NCBI GenBank assembly: GCA_017443025.1
Contig: JAFSPG010000018.1
Span: forward strand, 341,121-405,120
Length of the DNA stretch: 64,000 nt
Direction: 5' to 3'
Origin: Bacteroidales bacterium
GTDB lineage: Bacteria > Bacteroidota > Bacteroidia > Bacteroidales > UBA932
A program made the translations under genes and the position numbers. Below the pieces are notes generated by a model. That model was not told where the DNA came from. It worked only from the letters and a program-made list of their open reading frames with translations, and did no database searches. Below are positions 1 through 8,734 of this stretch, in pieces. How positions within the stretch are numbered: position 1 is the stretch's first letter; the number at the start of each line of letters is the position of its first letter.

Positions 1-78
1 AAAGAGGCAATGCGTCTTGCCGCAAACAAACTCCCCGTGGCAACCAAATTTGTGGTCCGCAGAGATTATGTCGAATAA
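1..78 (+). CDS. rplP: 50S ribosomal protein L16, C-terminal end (partial)
   Basis: The window opens inside a reading frame whose last 25 residues match the conserved C-terminus of ribosomal protein L16 (ends KLPVATKFVVRRDYVE). L16 sits near the A-site tRNA elbow in the large subunit. The position directly before rpmC and rpsQ is the standard S10/spc order. Everything upstream is outside the window. It is short, but the order leaves little doubt. Confidence 0.85.
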   Translation, partial: KEAMRLAANKLPVATKFVVRRDYVE

Positions 79-95
79 TTTAATGGTAGAGAAAG

Positions 96-290
96 ATGAA
101 AATAGCTGAAGTACGCGAGATGTCCGTTGCGGATCTGAAAGACCGCATTGCCATTGAGAAGGCAAATCTTGATTCTATGAAGATCAATCATGCAATCTCT
201 CCATTGGAGGACACATCAAAATTCAAGAAGACCAGACAGGATATCGCCAGGATGATCACTGTTCTCGCCGAGAAAGAAAAACAGAACTAA
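96..290 (+). CDS. rpmC: 50S ribosomal protein L29
   Basis: A 64-residue protein with the L29 pattern: an N-terminal helix (MKIAEVREMSVADLKDRI), a central loop and a C-terminal helix containing KFKKTRQDIARM. L29 lies at the peptide exit tunnel and is part of the trigger-factor/SRP docking site. It follows rplP by 17 bases and precedes rpsQ by 12, so it is cotranscribed with them. Length is normal for the family. Confidence 0.95.
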   Translation: MKIAEVREMSVADLKDRIAIEKANLDSMKINHAISPLEDTSKFKKTRQDIARMITVLAEKEKQN

Positions 291-302
291 CATTGACGCC
301 CT

Positions 303-557
303 ATGGAAAGAAATCTTCGTAAGGAAAGAACAGGTGTTGTGGTCAGCAACAAGATGGACAAAACCATCGTCGTCGCCGTCAAGACCAAAGAGAAACACCC
401 TATTTATGGCAAGTTCATGAACAAGACCACCAAGTTCGTAGCACAGGACGAAAAGAACGAGTGCAGCGAGGGTGATACCGTCCGCATCATGGAGACCCGT
501 CCTCTGAGCAAGACCAAGAGGTGGAGATTAATAGAAATTGTAGAAAAAGTTAAATAA
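303..557 (+). CDS. rpsQ: 30S ribosomal protein S17
   Basis: An 84-residue primary 16S rRNA-binding protein with an OB-type beta barrel. The S17 core is clear: [19 protein letters not shown] near the N-terminus and [11 protein letters not shown] near the end. It lies between rpmC and rplN in the usual spc order, with only 2 bases to the rplN start, which suggests translational coupling. Confidence 0.96.
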   Translation: MERNLRKERTGVVVSNKMDKTIVVAVKTKEKHPIYGKFMNKTTKFVAQDEKNECSEGDTVRIMETRPLSKTKRWRLIEIVEKVK

Positions 558-559
558 CG

Positions 560-925
560 ATGATACAGCAGGAAACACGTTTACAGGTGGCTGACAACAG
601 CGGAGCAAAGGAAGTTCTTTGCATCCGTGTTCTGGGCGGTACCCACCACCGTTATGCAACAGTCGGCGATCAGATCGTCGTTGCAGTAAAGAGCGCTATC
701 CCCGGCGGCGATGCCAAGAAAGGCTCCGTTACCAAGGCTGTGATAGTTCGCACCAAGAAAGAAATCCGCAGGCCGGACGGTTCTTATATCCGTTTCGACG
801 ACAACGCTTGCGTCCTTCTTAACAACGCCGGAGAGGTTCGTGGAACCCGTATCTTCGGACCCGTTGCAAGAGAGCTGCGTGATAAGTATATGAAGATTGT
901 TTCACTGGCACCGGAGGTCCTTTAA
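560..925 (+). CDS. rplN: 50S ribosomal protein L14
   Basis: A 121-residue protein that starts [19 protein letters not shown], the L14 signature, and contains the conserved FGPVARELR segment near the C-terminus. L14 forms part of the subunit interface (bridge B8) and is where RsfS binds. It is 2 bases after rpsQ and 12 before rplX. Confidence 0.97.
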   Translation: MIQQETRLQVADNSGAKEVLCIRVLGGTHHRYATVGDQIVVAVKSAIPGGDAKKGSVTKAVIVRTKKEIRRPDGSYIRFDDNACVLLNNAGEVRGTRIFGPVARELRDKYMKIVSLAPEVL

Positions 926-937
926 TTTATAAGAAGT

Positions 938-1255
938 ATGAAAAAGTTTCGTGTAAAGAAAGGCGACACCGTGATTGTGAACGCCGGTAACGACAAGGGA
1001 AAGACCGGTAAGGTCCTCAGCGTCATCACTGACAAAGACCGCGTTGTCGTTGAAGGAATCAATATCGTAAGCAAGCATACCAAACCCAATGCAAAGGCAC
1101 CTCAGGGTGGCATCATAAAGCAGGAAGCTTCCATCCACGTTTCCAACGTGCAGCTGGTTGATCCTGCCAAGAATGTCGCGACCAGAGTCGGCTACAAGAT
1201 GGTCGACGGCAAGAAGGTCCGCTATGCTAAAAAATCAGGAGAGGAGATCAAATAA
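938..1255 (+). CDS. rplX: 50S ribosomal protein L24
   Basis: A 105-residue L24 with the N-terminal KOW motif ([20 protein letters not shown], residues about 7-26). It is one of the two initiators of large-subunit assembly and sits at the tunnel exit. Size is normal. The stop is 2 bases before the rplE start. Confidence 0.96.
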   Translation: MKKFRVKKGDTVIVNAGNDKGKTGKVLSVITDKDRVVVEGINIVSKHTKPNAKAPQGGIIKQEASIHVSNVQLVDPAKNVATRVGYKMVDGKKVRYAKKSGEEIK

Positions 1256-1257
1256 TT

Positions 1258-1857
1258 ATGGCAAAGAAGAAAAACGAAGCCGCAGAGGTTCAGGCCCTGC
1301 CCGCTGGATACGTACCTACTCTCAAGAAGGTTTTTAAAGAGGAAATCACTCCCGAACTCAAGAAGCAGTTCGCATATACTACCGTGATGCAGGTTCCCCG
1401 TCTCGTCAAGATCACCATCAACGAAGGTGTCGGCGACGGTACCCAGGACAAGAAGGTCGTTGAGGAGGCCGCTGAAGAGCTCACCCTCATCGCCGGACAG
1501 AAAGCCATCATCACCTACTCCAAGAAGGATATTTCCAACTTCAAGCTCCGTAAGAAGATGCCCATCGGCACCAAGGTTACCCTCCGTGGCGTGAAGATGT
1601 ACGAGTTCCTTGAGAAGCTTATTCGCGTTTCTCTCCCTCGTATCCGTGACTTCAACGGTATCGCCGAGAAATTCGACGGCCGCGGAAACTACACCCTCGG
1701 ACTTAAGGAGCAGATCATCTTCCCCGAAATCGACATGGACAAGAACCCTAAGATTCACGGAATGGAAGTGACCTTCGTTACTACCGCCAAGACCGACGAA
1801 GAGGCTCACGCCCTTCTCAAGGCCTTCGGTCTGCCTTTCAAGAAACATAACAACTAA
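1258..1857 (+). CDS. rplE: 50S ribosomal protein L5
   Basis: A 199-residue L5, which binds 5S rRNA and contacts the P-site tRNA. Conserved segments are [14 protein letters not shown] and [15 protein letters not shown]. It carries about 18 extra N-terminal residues (lysine-rich, then [11 protein letters not shown]) compared with the usual family length of about 180. It lies between rplX and rpsN in canonical order. Confidence 0.97.
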   Translation: MAKKKNEAAEVQALPAGYVPTLKKVFKEEITPELKKQFAYTTVMQVPRLVKITINEGVGDGTQDKKVVEEAAEELTLIAGQKAIITYSKKDISNFKLRKKMPIGTKVTLRGVKMYEFLEKLIRVSLPRIRDFNGIAEKFDGRGNYTLGLKEQIIFPEIDMDKNPKIHGMEVTFVTTAKTDEEAHALLKAFGLPFKKHNN

Positions 1858-1868
1858 AAGCAAGAAAA

Positions 1869-2138
1869 ATGGCAAAAGAATCAATGAAAGCCCGCGAAGT
1901 AAAACGCGCGAAATTAGTTGCTAAATATGCCGAAAAGAGAAAGGCTCTGAAAGAGGCCGGCGACTGGGCAGCCCTCGACAAGCTCCCCAAGAACTCCTCT
2001 TACATCCGCCTTCACAACCGTTGCTCCCTCACCGGCCGTCCGAAAGGCTACATCCGTGCTTTCGGTCTCAGCCGTATCCAGTTCCGTGAGATGGCATCCA
2101 ACGGCCTCATCCCCGGCGTAAAGAAGGCAAGCTGGTAA
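1869..2138 (+). CDS. rpsN: 30S ribosomal protein S14, zinc-free form
   Basis: An 89-residue S14 of the long form. It has the conserved end [21 protein letters not shown] in shortened family form and only one Cys (in [10 protein letters not shown]), so the paired CxxC zinc knuckles of the short form are absent. S14 assembles into the small-subunit head. It is followed by an 81-base gap before rpsH, the longest gap inside this operon. Confidence 0.96.
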   Translation: MAKESMKAREVKRAKLVAKYAEKRKALKEAGDWAALDKLPKNSSYIRLHNRCSLTGRPKGYIRAFGLSRIQFREMASNGLIPGVKKASW

Positions 2139-2219
2139 CAGATTATACCTATTATTATATATTATTAACAATCGGATATCGGGCGAACAAATAGTCGCCG
2201 GTCCATAAAAGACAAAACA
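2139..2219 (+). promoter_or_regulatory. AT-rich spacer with a small hairpin ahead of rpsH
   Basis: This 81-base gap separates rpsN from rpsH, whereas most gaps in the cluster are 2-20 bases. The first half is nearly all A/T. The second half holds a GGCGA...TCGCC stem (2182-2186 with 2195-2199, 8-base loop) just before rpsH. S8 autoregulates the spc operon in Escherichia coli by binding mRNA, so a leader target or internal promoter is possible, but no known S8-site consensus was recognised. Confidence 0.25.
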
Positions 2220-2615
2220 ATGACTGATCCAATTGCAGATTATCTGACCAGAATCCGGAACGCTTACCGTGCCGGTAAGAAGGTCGTGGAGATCCCTTCA
2301 TCCAAACTGAAGGAAGCCATCACCAAGATTCTGTTCGAGAAGGGTTACATCCTCAGCTACAAGGTAGTTGAAGGCAAGCCTTTCAACACAATCAAAATCG
2401 CACTCAAGTATCATCCCCAGACCAAAGTCGCTGCCATCAAGGGTATCGACCGCATTTCAAAGCCCGGTCTGAGGCAGTACGTGGATGTGGAGAGCCTTCC
2501 CCGCGTTCTCAACGGCCTGGGAATCGCCATCCTTACCACCTCCAAGGGTGTTGTCACCGACAAAGAAGCTCGTGAGCTTGGCGTTGGCGGCGAAGTATTA
2601 TGCTATGTCTATTAA
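2220..2615 (+). CDS. rpsH: 30S ribosomal protein S8
   Basis: A 131-residue S8, a central-domain 16S rRNA binder. It starts MTDPIADYLTRIRNA and ends GVGGEVLCYVY; the family's STSKG loop appears as TTSKGV. In other bacteria S8 is the feedback repressor of this operon. It is 16 bases before rplF. Confidence 0.96.
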   Translation: MTDPIADYLTRIRNAYRAGKKVVEIPSSKLKEAITKILFEKGYILSYKVVEGKPFNTIKIALKYHPQTKVAAIKGIDRISKPGLRQYVDVESLPRVLNGLGIAILTTSKGVVTDKEARELGVGGEVLCYVY

Positions 2616-2631
2616 TTAAAAACAGAAGACA

Positions 2632-3192
2632 ATGTCAAGAATAGGAAAATTGCCTGTAAGCCTTCCGGACAAGGTGAGCGTAGAATTGCTCCCCGGAAAC
2701 GTTGTTAAGGTTAAAGGCCCTCTTGGTGAGCTTTCACAGAAGGTAGATGCAGACATCACCGTCACCATCGAGGATAATCAGATTAAATTCACCCGTCCTA
2801 CCGACCAGCCCCGTCACCGTTCGATGCACGGTCTCTACCGCGCTCTGGTACACAACATGGTCGTAGGCGTATCCACCGGCTTCGAGAAACGTCAGGAATT
2901 GGTCGGTGTGGGTTACCGTGTAGACGTTCAGGGCCAGCTCCTGCTCTTCTCCCTCGGTTTCTCCCACGAAATCCAGCTCCTTCTCCCCGCCGAGATCAAA
3001 GCTGAAGCCGCTCAGGTAAAGAAGGGCGAGAACCCCGTTCTCATCCTCAAGAGCCACGACAAACAGCTCCTCGGCCAGGTAGCCGCCAAGATTCGTTCAT
3101 TACGCAAGCCTGAACCTTACAAGGGCAAGGGTATCAAGTTCGTCGGCGAACAGCTCCGTCGCAAGGCCGGCAAGACTGCATCTGCTAAATAA
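2632..3192 (+). CDS. rplF: 50S ribosomal protein L6
   Basis: A 186-residue L6 with two homologous RNA-binding folds. It begins MSRIGKLPVSLPDKV and carries the C-terminal signature PEPYKGKGIKFVGEQLRRKAG. L6 lies near the GTPase centre under the L7/L12 stalk. A good Shine-Dalgarno-like AGGAGG of the next gene lies just after its stop. Confidence 0.96.
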   Translation: MSRIGKLPVSLPDKVSVELLPGNVVKVKGPLGELSQKVDADITVTIEDNQIKFTRPTDQPRHRSMHGLYRALVHNMVVGVSTGFEKRQELVGVGYRVDVQGQLLLFSLGFSHEIQLLLPAEIKAEAAQVKKGENPVLILKSHDKQLLGQVAAKIRSLRKPEPYKGKGIKFVGEQLRRKAGKTASAK

Positions 3193-3208
3193 TTAGGAGG
3201 ACAGAATT

Positions 3209-3571
3209 ATGGTACTGAGTAAAATTGCAAGAAGAAAAAGAATTCACTTCCGTATTCGTAAACACGTTAACGGAACTGCTGAAAGGCCCAGACTCGTCGT
3301 CTTCAGAAGCAACAAGCAGATCTATGTGCAGGTAATCAACGACCTTGAGGGCAAGACCCTCGTCGCCGCTGCATCCAATGATAAAGAACTTGCCGCATCC
3401 TGCAAGGGCAAAGCCGGAAAAGAGGTTGCCGCAATCGTCGGTAAAGCTATCGCAGAGCGCGCTCTCGCAAAGGGTATCGCCGAAGTTTCCTTCGACCGTG
3501 GCGGATATCTTTATCATGGTAGAGTACAAAGTTTGGCAGACGCTGCCCGTGAAGGCGGCCTTAAATTCTAA
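3209..3571 (+). CDS. rplR: 50S ribosomal protein L18
   Basis: A 120-residue 5S rRNA-binding protein. Conserved features are the basic N-terminus ([21 protein letters not shown]) in shortened form [18 protein letters not shown], and the C-terminal [20 protein letters not shown]. It is preceded by an AGGAGG-type ribosome site (3194-3200) and followed by rpsE after 8 bases. Confidence 0.96.
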   Translation: MVLSKIARRKRIHFRIRKHVNGTAERPRLVVFRSNKQIYVQVINDLEGKTLVAAASNDKELAASCKGKAGKEVAAIVGKAIAERALAKGIAEVSFDRGGYLYHGRVQSLADAAREGGLKF

Positions 3572-3579
3572 TCGCGACT

Positions 3580-4098
3580 ATGGCAAATTCAAATGTTAAA
3601 AGAGTAAAGACATCTGATCTTGAGCTTAAAGACAGATTGGTGGCCATCAACAGGGTAACCAAAGTTACCAAAGGTGGACGTCACTTCCGTTTCGCGGCCA
3701 TCGTCGTAGTCGGTGACGAAAACGGTGTCGTAGGTTACGGCCTCGGTAAGGCCAACGAAGTTACCGCCGCAATCCAGAAGGGTGTCGAGGATGCAAAGAA
3801 GAACCTCGTAAAGGTTCCCGTCATCAACACGACCATCCCTCACGAGCAGGTAGCTAAATTCGGTGGCGCCGAAGTATTCATGAAGCCCGCAGCTCCCGGT
3901 ACCGGTGTAAAGGCCGGTGGTGCTATGCGTGCCGTGTTTGAGTCAGTTGGTGTTCAGAACGTGCTTGCAAAGAGCAAAGGTTCATCCAACCCTCACAACC
4001 TCGTAAAAGCTACAGTCTCCGCTCTCACCCAGATGAGAGACGCCTATACCGTAGCCGGTCTTCGCGGTATTTCCATGAACAAAGTATTTAATGGTTAG
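3580..4098 (+). CDS. rpsE: 30S ribosomal protein S5
   Basis: A 172-residue S5, involved in decoding fidelity and mRNA unwinding. It has the double-stranded-RNA-binding-like N-terminal part ([20 protein letters not shown]) and the second domain with [19 protein letters not shown]. Its 3' end carries the AGGAGGA ribosome-binding site of rpmD directly after the stop. Confidence 0.97.
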   Translation: MANSNVKRVKTSDLELKDRLVAINRVTKVTKGGRHFRFAAIVVVGDENGVVGYGLGKANEVTAAIQKGVEDAKKNLVKVPVINTTIPHEQVAKFGGAEVFMKPAAPGTGVKAGGAMRAVFESVGVQNVLAKSKGSSNPHNLVKATVSALTQMRDAYTVAGLRGISMNKVFNG

Positions 4099-4111
4099 GA
4101 GGACGAAGATT

Positions 4112-4291
4112 ATGGCAAAGTACAGAATCACCCAGATTATCAGCAAGAACGGCGAAACCAGCCGTCAGAAGGCTAACCTGCGTTCCCTCGGAATCCACAG
4201 GATGCACCAGACCGTCGAGGTCGAGAAGAATCCCGTGACCACCGGTATGCTGGAGAAAGTCCTTCACCTCGTAAAAGTTGAAGAAATCTAA
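4112..4291 (+). CDS. rpmD: 50S ribosomal protein L30
   Basis: A 59-residue L30 beginning MAKYRITQIISKNGETSRQK. The start at 4112 is chosen because an AGGAGGA ribosome-binding site lies 8-14 bases upstream. The frame is open further upstream to 4091, but that longer form would overlap the end of rpsE and lacks support. It has the conserved TLRSLGIHRMHQTVEV-like core and the expected position between rpsE and rplO. Confidence 0.94.
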   Translation: MAKYRITQIISKNGETSRQKANLRSLGIHRMHQTVEVEKNPVTTGMLEKVLHLVKVEEI

Positions 4292-4309
4292 GCAAGGGAG
4301 GAAAGAGAT

Positions 4310-4762
4310 ATGAAGCTTAACAATTTGACCCCCGCAAAGGGAGCAACCCATACTAGCAAGAGGCTCGGCCGCGGCCAGGGTTCCGGTAAAGGTGGTACTT
4401 CCACCCGTGGTACCAAAGGTGCACAGGCCCGTGCCGGTTACGAGCACAAAGTTGGCTTCGAAGGTGGCCAGATGCCTATCCAGAGAAGACTTCCCAAGTT
4501 CGGATTCAAGAACCCTACCCGTGTTGAATACAAAGCCATCAACGTCTCCGACCTTCAGGCTCTGTTCGACGCAACCGGTATCGCAAAGATTGACCTCGAC
4601 GTTATCGTCGACGCCGGTCTCGCTCCGGTAAAGGAACTTGTGAAGGTTCTTGGCAACGGTGAACTCACCGCCGCGCTCGAGGTTTCCGCCGACGCATTCT
4701 CCAAATCAGCTATCGCTAAGATTGAGGCTGCTGGCGGCAAGGCAATCATAGTTGAAGAGTAA
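4310..4762 (+). CDS. rplO: 50S ribosomal protein L15
   Basis: A 150-residue L15, a late assembly protein. The glycine-rich basic N-terminus (RLGRGQGSGKGGTSTRGTKG) and FEGGQMPIQRRLPKFGF are diagnostic. It is separated from secY by only 3 bases, so ribosome synthesis and the protein export channel are expressed together, as in most bacteria. Confidence 0.97.
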   Translation: MKLNNLTPAKGATHTSKRLGRGQGSGKGGTSTRGTKGAQARAGYEHKVGFEGGQMPIQRRLPKFGFKNPTRVEYKAINVSDLQALFDATGIAKIDLDVIVDAGLAPVKELVKVLGNGELTAALEVSADAFSKSAIAKIEAAGGKAIIVEE

Positions 4763-4765
4763 CAG

Positions 4766-6106
4766 ATGAACAAGTTTATTGAAACCATCCAGAACATCTT
4801 CAAAATCGAGGAACTGAAGAAGAGGATAATTTATACTCTTCTTCTCATCCTCGTTTACCGAATCGGCTGCGTCATCGTGCTTCCTGGCATCGATGCCGGT
4901 TCTCTTGCAGACCTCCAGGATACAACATCCAAGAACGGTCTCCTCGACCTTCTGAACATGTTCTCCGGCGGCGCATTCGGAAACGCCTCGATTTTTGCTC
5001 TTGGTGTGATGCCTTACATCTCGGCATCCATCATCATCCAGCTTCTGGGCATGTTCGTTCCCTACTTCCGCAAGCTGCAGATGGAGGGAGAGAGCGGCCG
5101 CAAGAAGATCAATCAGTTGACCCGCTACCTGACCATTGCCGTTCTGGCGATCCAGGGCCCTGCCTACATGGCACAGGTTCACAACCAGGTCGGTGGTTCA
5201 GCTATTCTCGCAGTAAGCCAGCTCGGATGGAGCACATTCACATTCAATCTTGTTTCCACCATCATCCTGATGGCCGGAACTATCTTTGTGATGTGGCTCG
5301 GTGAGCGTATCACCGACCGTGGTATCGGCAACGGTATCTCCCTGATCATCATGATCGGTATCGTAGCCCGCCTGCCTTATGCGCTCTTCTCCGAAGTTGC
5401 CACCAAGCTCTCCGCAACGGAGGGAGGTATGATTTTCGTCATCGTGGAGCTGGTAATCCTGTTCTTCGTATTCATCGCGGCCATCGCGCTTGTTTCCGCA
5501 GTCAGGAAAGTGCCTATCCAGTATGCAAGACGTGTCATCGGTAATCGTCAGTACGGCGGCGTCCGTCAGTATATGCCTCTGAGAATCAACTCAGCAGGCG
5601 TTATGCCTATCATCTTCGCCCAGATGCTGATGCTTCTCCCTATCCTGTTCTCGCAGTGGGAGTCTACACGCGGCCTTGCCGCAACCCTTGGCAACTATAC
5701 CGGTGTATGGTATAATTTGATATTCGGTTTCCTTGTTGTCGTCTTCACGTATTTCTACACAGCCGTTACGGTCAACCCGACCATGATGGCAGACAACCTG
5801 AAGAGAGACAACGGATTCATCCCCGGAGTAAAGCCCGGAACTGCAACCAAGAACTACCTCGATTCCATCCTTTCGAAGGTTACCCTTCCTGGTTCCATCT
5901 TCCTGGCTGTCATCGCCATCCTTCCTGCGGTTGCGATGAAATTCGGTGTCACCAACCAGTTCGCAAGTTTCTACGGCGGTACTTCGCTGCTGATTCTTGT
6001 GGGCGTAGTTCTTGACACCCTCCAGCAAATTGAAAGCTATCTGCTCATGCGCCACTATGACGGCCTTATGAAAACCGGCCGTCTGAAGGGACGCTCGGGC
6101 ATGTAA
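4766..6106 (+). CDS. secY: Preprotein translocase channel subunit SecY
   Basis: The central pore of the Sec translocon in the inner membrane (446 residues, normal length). Ten hydrophobic helices can be traced, with the first at about 20-40 and the plug region after GCVIVLPGID. Conserved SecY motifs include GIMPYISASIIIQL in the form LGVMPYISASIIIQL, GERITDRGIGNGISLIIM and the cytoplasmic loop KRDNGFIPGVKPG. Its partner secG lies in this window at 25640-25978 on the other strand. Confidence 0.97.
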   Translation: MNKFIETIQNIFKIEELKKRIIYTLLLILVYRIGCVIVLPGIDAGSLADLQDTTSKNGLLDLLNMFSGGAFGNASIFALGVMPYISASIIIQLLGMFVPYFRKLQMEGESGRKKINQLTRYLTIAVLAIQGPAYMAQVHNQVGGSAILAVSQLGWSTFTFNLVSTIILMAGTIFVMWLGERITDRGIGNGISLIIMIGIVARLPYALFSEVATKLSATEGGMIFVIVELVILFFVFIAAIALVSAVRKVPIQYARRVIGNRQYGGVRQYMPLRINSAGVMPIIFAQMLMLLPILFSQWESTRGLAATLGNYTGVWYNLIFGFLVVVFTYFYTAVTVNPTMMADNLKRDNGFIPGVKPGTATKNYLDSILSKVTLPGSIFLAVIAILPAVAMKFGVTNQFASFYGGTSLLILVGVVLDTLQQIESYLLMRHYDGLMKTGRLKGRSGM

Positions 6107-6125
6107 TTTTGATGGTAGAAGGTTG

Positions 6126-6905
6126 ATGGTAGCGCCGAAGACAGAAGAAGCTATCGAACTGCTCCGTTTCAACGGAGAGCTGACGAGTAAAACGTTGGCG
6201 GAAGTCGGTAAAGCAGTCGCTCCTGGTGTGACAACTAAAAAGTTGAATGAGCTGGCTGAGACTTTTATCCGCGACCACGGTGCGGTTCCAAACTTCTTGG
6301 GTTACGACGGCTTTCCCGCCTCCATCTGTACTTCTGTCAACGATGTCGTGGTACACGGGTTCCCTTCCGACTATGTCCTCAAAGAGGGTGATATAGTTTC
6401 TGTGGATCTCGGTACAAAGTACAAAGGCTACAACGGCGACTCGGCTTACACTTTCCCGGTAGGGGAGGTTGACGCCGAAACCAAAAAGCTTTTGACCGTA
6501 ACACGCGAATCGTTGTTCAAGGGTATAGAGAAGGCAGTGGCTGGCAATCGTACCGGCGATATCGGACACGCGGTGCAAACGTACGCCGAATCCTTCGGTT
6601 TCGGAGTCGTCCGTGAGCTTGAAGGCCACGGAATCGGCCGGGACATGCACGAGGACCCCGGAGTGCCCAATTACGGACACCAAGGCAGGGGATGCAAACT
6701 CGTCGAGGGAATGGTAATATGCATCGAACCTATGATTACGGCGGGTCACCGCCAGGTGTATCTTGCAAAAAACGGTTGGGCGGTACACACAGCTGATCAC
6801 AGGAACGCTGCACACTTCGAGCTTACGGTTGTTGTCCGTAAAGGCAAAGCGGAACTGCTTTCGACTTTCGACTTTATTGAGAAGGAAGGCAATATTAAAT
6901 TTTAA
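6126..6905 (+). CDS. map: Methionine aminopeptidase, type I
   Basis: Removes the N-terminal methionine from new proteins using a two-metal centre. All five metal ligands are visible: Asp in VDLG, Asp in GDSAY, His in GHGIG, Glu in IEPM and Glu in FELTVV. About 259 residues, typical for type Ia. The start at ATG 6126 follows a TAGAAGG ribosome site (6116-6122); the TTG at 6123 is a less likely start. It sits between secY and infA, the usual spc/alpha junction. Confidence 0.96.
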   Translation: MVAPKTEEAIELLRFNGELTSKTLAEVGKAVAPGVTTKKLNELAETFIRDHGAVPNFLGYDGFPASICTSVNDVVVHGFPSDYVLKEGDIVSVDLGTKYKGYNGDSAYTFPVGEVDAETKKLLTVTRESLFKGIEKAVAGNRTGDIGHAVQTYAESFGFGVVRELEGHGIGRDMHEDPGVPNYGHQGRGCKLVEGMVICIEPMITAGHRQVYLAKNGWAVHTADHRNAAHFELTVVVRKGKAELLSTFDFIEKEGNIKF

Positions 6906-6917
6906 AGTGGTATTTTA

Positions 6918-7136
6918 ATGTCAAAACAAGTAGCAATCGAACAGGACGGCGTTATCGTTGAAACCCTCCCTAACGCAATGTTCAAAGTTGAATTGGAGAA
7001 CGGGCACGTCATCCTGGCTCATATCTCCGGAAAAATGAGACAGAATTTCATTCACATTCTTCTTGGAGACAAGGTTAAAATTGAAATGTCACCGTACGAT
7101 TTGACAAAAGGCAGAATATCCTTCAGATACAAATAA
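6918..7136 (+). CDS. infA: Translation initiation factor IF-1
   Basis: A 72-residue single OB-fold protein that blocks the ribosomal A site during initiation. Recognisable segments are [21 protein letters not shown] and [18 protein letters not shown], the second almost invariant in the family. It lies between map and rpmJ, as in many bacteria. Confidence 0.97.
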   Translation: MSKQVAIEQDGVIVETLPNAMFKVELENGHVILAHISGKMRQNFIHILLGDKVKIEMSPYDLTKGRISFRYK

Positions 7137-7148
7137 AAATCACGCAAT

Positions 7149-7265
7149 ATGAAAGTAAAAACATCCATCAAAAAGCGCAGCGAGGATTGCAAGATCGTCC
7201 GTCGTAAAGGTCACCTCTACGTGATCTGCAAGAAGAATCCCAAATTCAAGATGCGCCAGGGATAA
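7149..7265 (+). CDS. rpmJ: 50S ribosomal protein L36, zinc-poor variant
   Basis: A 38-residue frame ([20 protein letters not shown]...KMRQG) between infA and rpsM, matching L36 in length, order and ends. The family's zinc ribbon normally uses three Cys and one His. Here Cys14 and Cys27 remain, but the first Cys is Ser (position 11) and the His near position 32 is Lys, so zinc is unlikely to be bound in the usual way. Confidence 0.93.
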   Translation: MKVKTSIKKRSEDCKIVRRKGHLYVICKKNPKFKMRQG

Positions 7266-7302
7266 AATTCAGTTGTATAACAAATTAAGTAAAGAATAAA
7301 TT

Positions 7303-7680
7303 ATGGCAAGAATCGCCGGTGTTGATTTACCGAACAACAAAAGAGGAGAAGTAGGTCTGACCTACATCTTCGGTATCGGTCGCTCATCTGCAAGGAAAAT
7401 CCTTGACGTCTGCGAAATCCCCTACGACACTAAGGTCAATGAGTGGGACGACGATCAGATTGCAAAGATCCGTGCTGAAATCAGCGAAAACTACAAAATC
7501 GAAGGTGAGCTCCGTTCCACCGTTCAGATGAACATCAAACGATTGATGGACATTGGTTGCTATCGTGGTGTACGTCACCGTATCGGACTTCCCGTCCGCG
7601 GCCAGAGCACCAAGAACAACGCACGTACCCGCAAGGGACGTAAGAAGACCGTTGCAAACAAGAAGAAAGCGACCAAATAA
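7303..7680 (+). CDS. rpsM: 30S ribosomal protein S13
   Basis: A 125-residue S13 in the small-subunit head that contacts L5 across the interface. It begins [19 protein letters not shown] and contains the C-terminal signature [20 protein letters not shown] followed by a basic tail. It opens the alpha-operon segment rpsM-rpsK-rpsD-rpoA-rplQ. Confidence 0.97.
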   Translation: MARIAGVDLPNNKRGEVGLTYIFGIGRSSARKILDVCEIPYDTKVNEWDDDQIAKIRAEISENYKIEGELRSTVQMNIKRLMDIGCYRGVRHRIGLPVRGQSTKNNARTRKGRKKTVANKKKATK

Positions 7681-7693
7681 CACTTGATGAATT

Positions 7694-8080
7694 ATGGCAA
7701 AGAAAACAACAACTAAAAAGAGAGTCGTTAAAGTTGAGGCTGTTGGTGAAGCTCATATTTCATCAACTTTCAACAACGTCATCGTTACCCTCACCAATGC
7801 AGTTGGCCAGGTTATCAGCTGGTCTTCCGCAGGTAAGTGCGGCTTCCGTGGTTCCAAGAAGAATACTCCTTACGCCGCCCAGATGGCAGCCGAGGATGCT
7901 TCCAAGACCGCTTTTGATGCCGGACTCCGCAAGGTGAAGTGCTTCGTCAAAGGTCCTGGTGCAGGCCGTGAGTCCGCTATCAGAACTATCAATAATGCAG
8001 GTATCGAGGTTATCGAAATCGTCGATGTAACCCCTATGCCCCACAATGGCTGCCGCCCGAAAGGTCGTCGTAAAGTTTAA
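7694..8080 (+). CDS. rpsK: 30S ribosomal protein S11
   Basis: A 128-residue S11, which forms part of the mRNA exit cleft on the platform. It contains [19 protein letters not shown] and the C-terminal [18 protein letters not shown]. It is 13 bases after rpsM and 21 before rpsD. Confidence 0.97.
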   Translation: MAKKTTTKKRVVKVEAVGEAHISSTFNNVIVTLTNAVGQVISWSSAGKCGFRGSKKNTPYAAQMAAEDASKTAFDAGLRKVKCFVKGPGAGRESAIRTINNAGIEVIEIVDVTPMPHNGCRPKGRRKV

Positions 8081-8101
8081 CATTTTTAAGATTGATTTAC
8101 T

Positions 8102-8707
8102 ATGGCAAGATATACTGGTCCCAGTACTAAAATCGCCCGTAAATTCGGCGAACCTATCTACGGCGCAGACAAATACTTTGAGAAAAGGAATTTCCCTCCC
8201 GGACAGCACGGCGCAGCCCGCAAGCGCGCCCGCAAGGCTACTGACTACGGCAGCCAGCTGAAGGAGAAGCAGAAAGTCAAATACATGTACGGTGTGCTCG
8301 AGCGTCAGTTCCGCAACACCTACGAGAAAGCTTCCCGCATGTCCGGACAGAAAGGTGAAAACCTCCTCTTCCTGCTTGAGTCCCGCCTCGACAACATCGT
8401 TTACCGTCTTGGCATCGCTCCTACCCGTGCAGCTGCACGCCAGCTTGTCCTTCACCGTCACATCACCCTGAACGGCCTGGTATGCAACATCGCTTCGGCA
8501 CAGGTTAAGCCCGGTGACGTTATTGCTGTCCGCGAAAGGTCCAAGAGCCTTGAGGTCATCCAGAACAGCATTGCTTCCGCAACCAAGTATTCCTGGCTCG
8601 AGTTCGATGCTGCCAAGCTGACCGGCAAGTATCTCAATGTTCCCACCAGGGAGGAAATCCCCGAGAACATCAACGAGCAGCTAATCGTCGACCTCTACTC
8701 CAAGTAA
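8102..8707 (+). CDS. rpsD: 30S ribosomal protein S4
   Basis: A 201-residue primary 16S rRNA binder. It starts [21 protein letters not shown] and has an S4 RNA-binding domain at about residues 95-155 ([12 protein letters not shown]...HRHITLNG). In other bacteria S4 is the repressor of this alpha operon. There is no zinc-finger CxxC at the N-terminus, so this is the zinc-free type. Confidence 0.97.
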   Translation: MARYTGPSTKIARKFGEPIYGADKYFEKRNFPPGQHGAARKRARKATDYGSQLKEKQKVKYMYGVLERQFRNTYEKASRMSGQKGENLLFLLESRLDNIVYRLGIAPTRAAARQLVLHRHITLNGLVCNIASAQVKPGDVIAVRERSKSLEVIQNSIASATKYSWLEFDAAKLTGKYLNVPTREEIPENINEQLIVDLYSK

Positions 8708-8734
8708 TGATTTAACACCTTAACAAGACACAAT

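Noticed and set aside
4091-4111. Longer N-terminus of L30 (seven extra residues)
   Set aside because: A ribosome-binding site lies directly before ATG 4112 and the extension overlaps rpsE.
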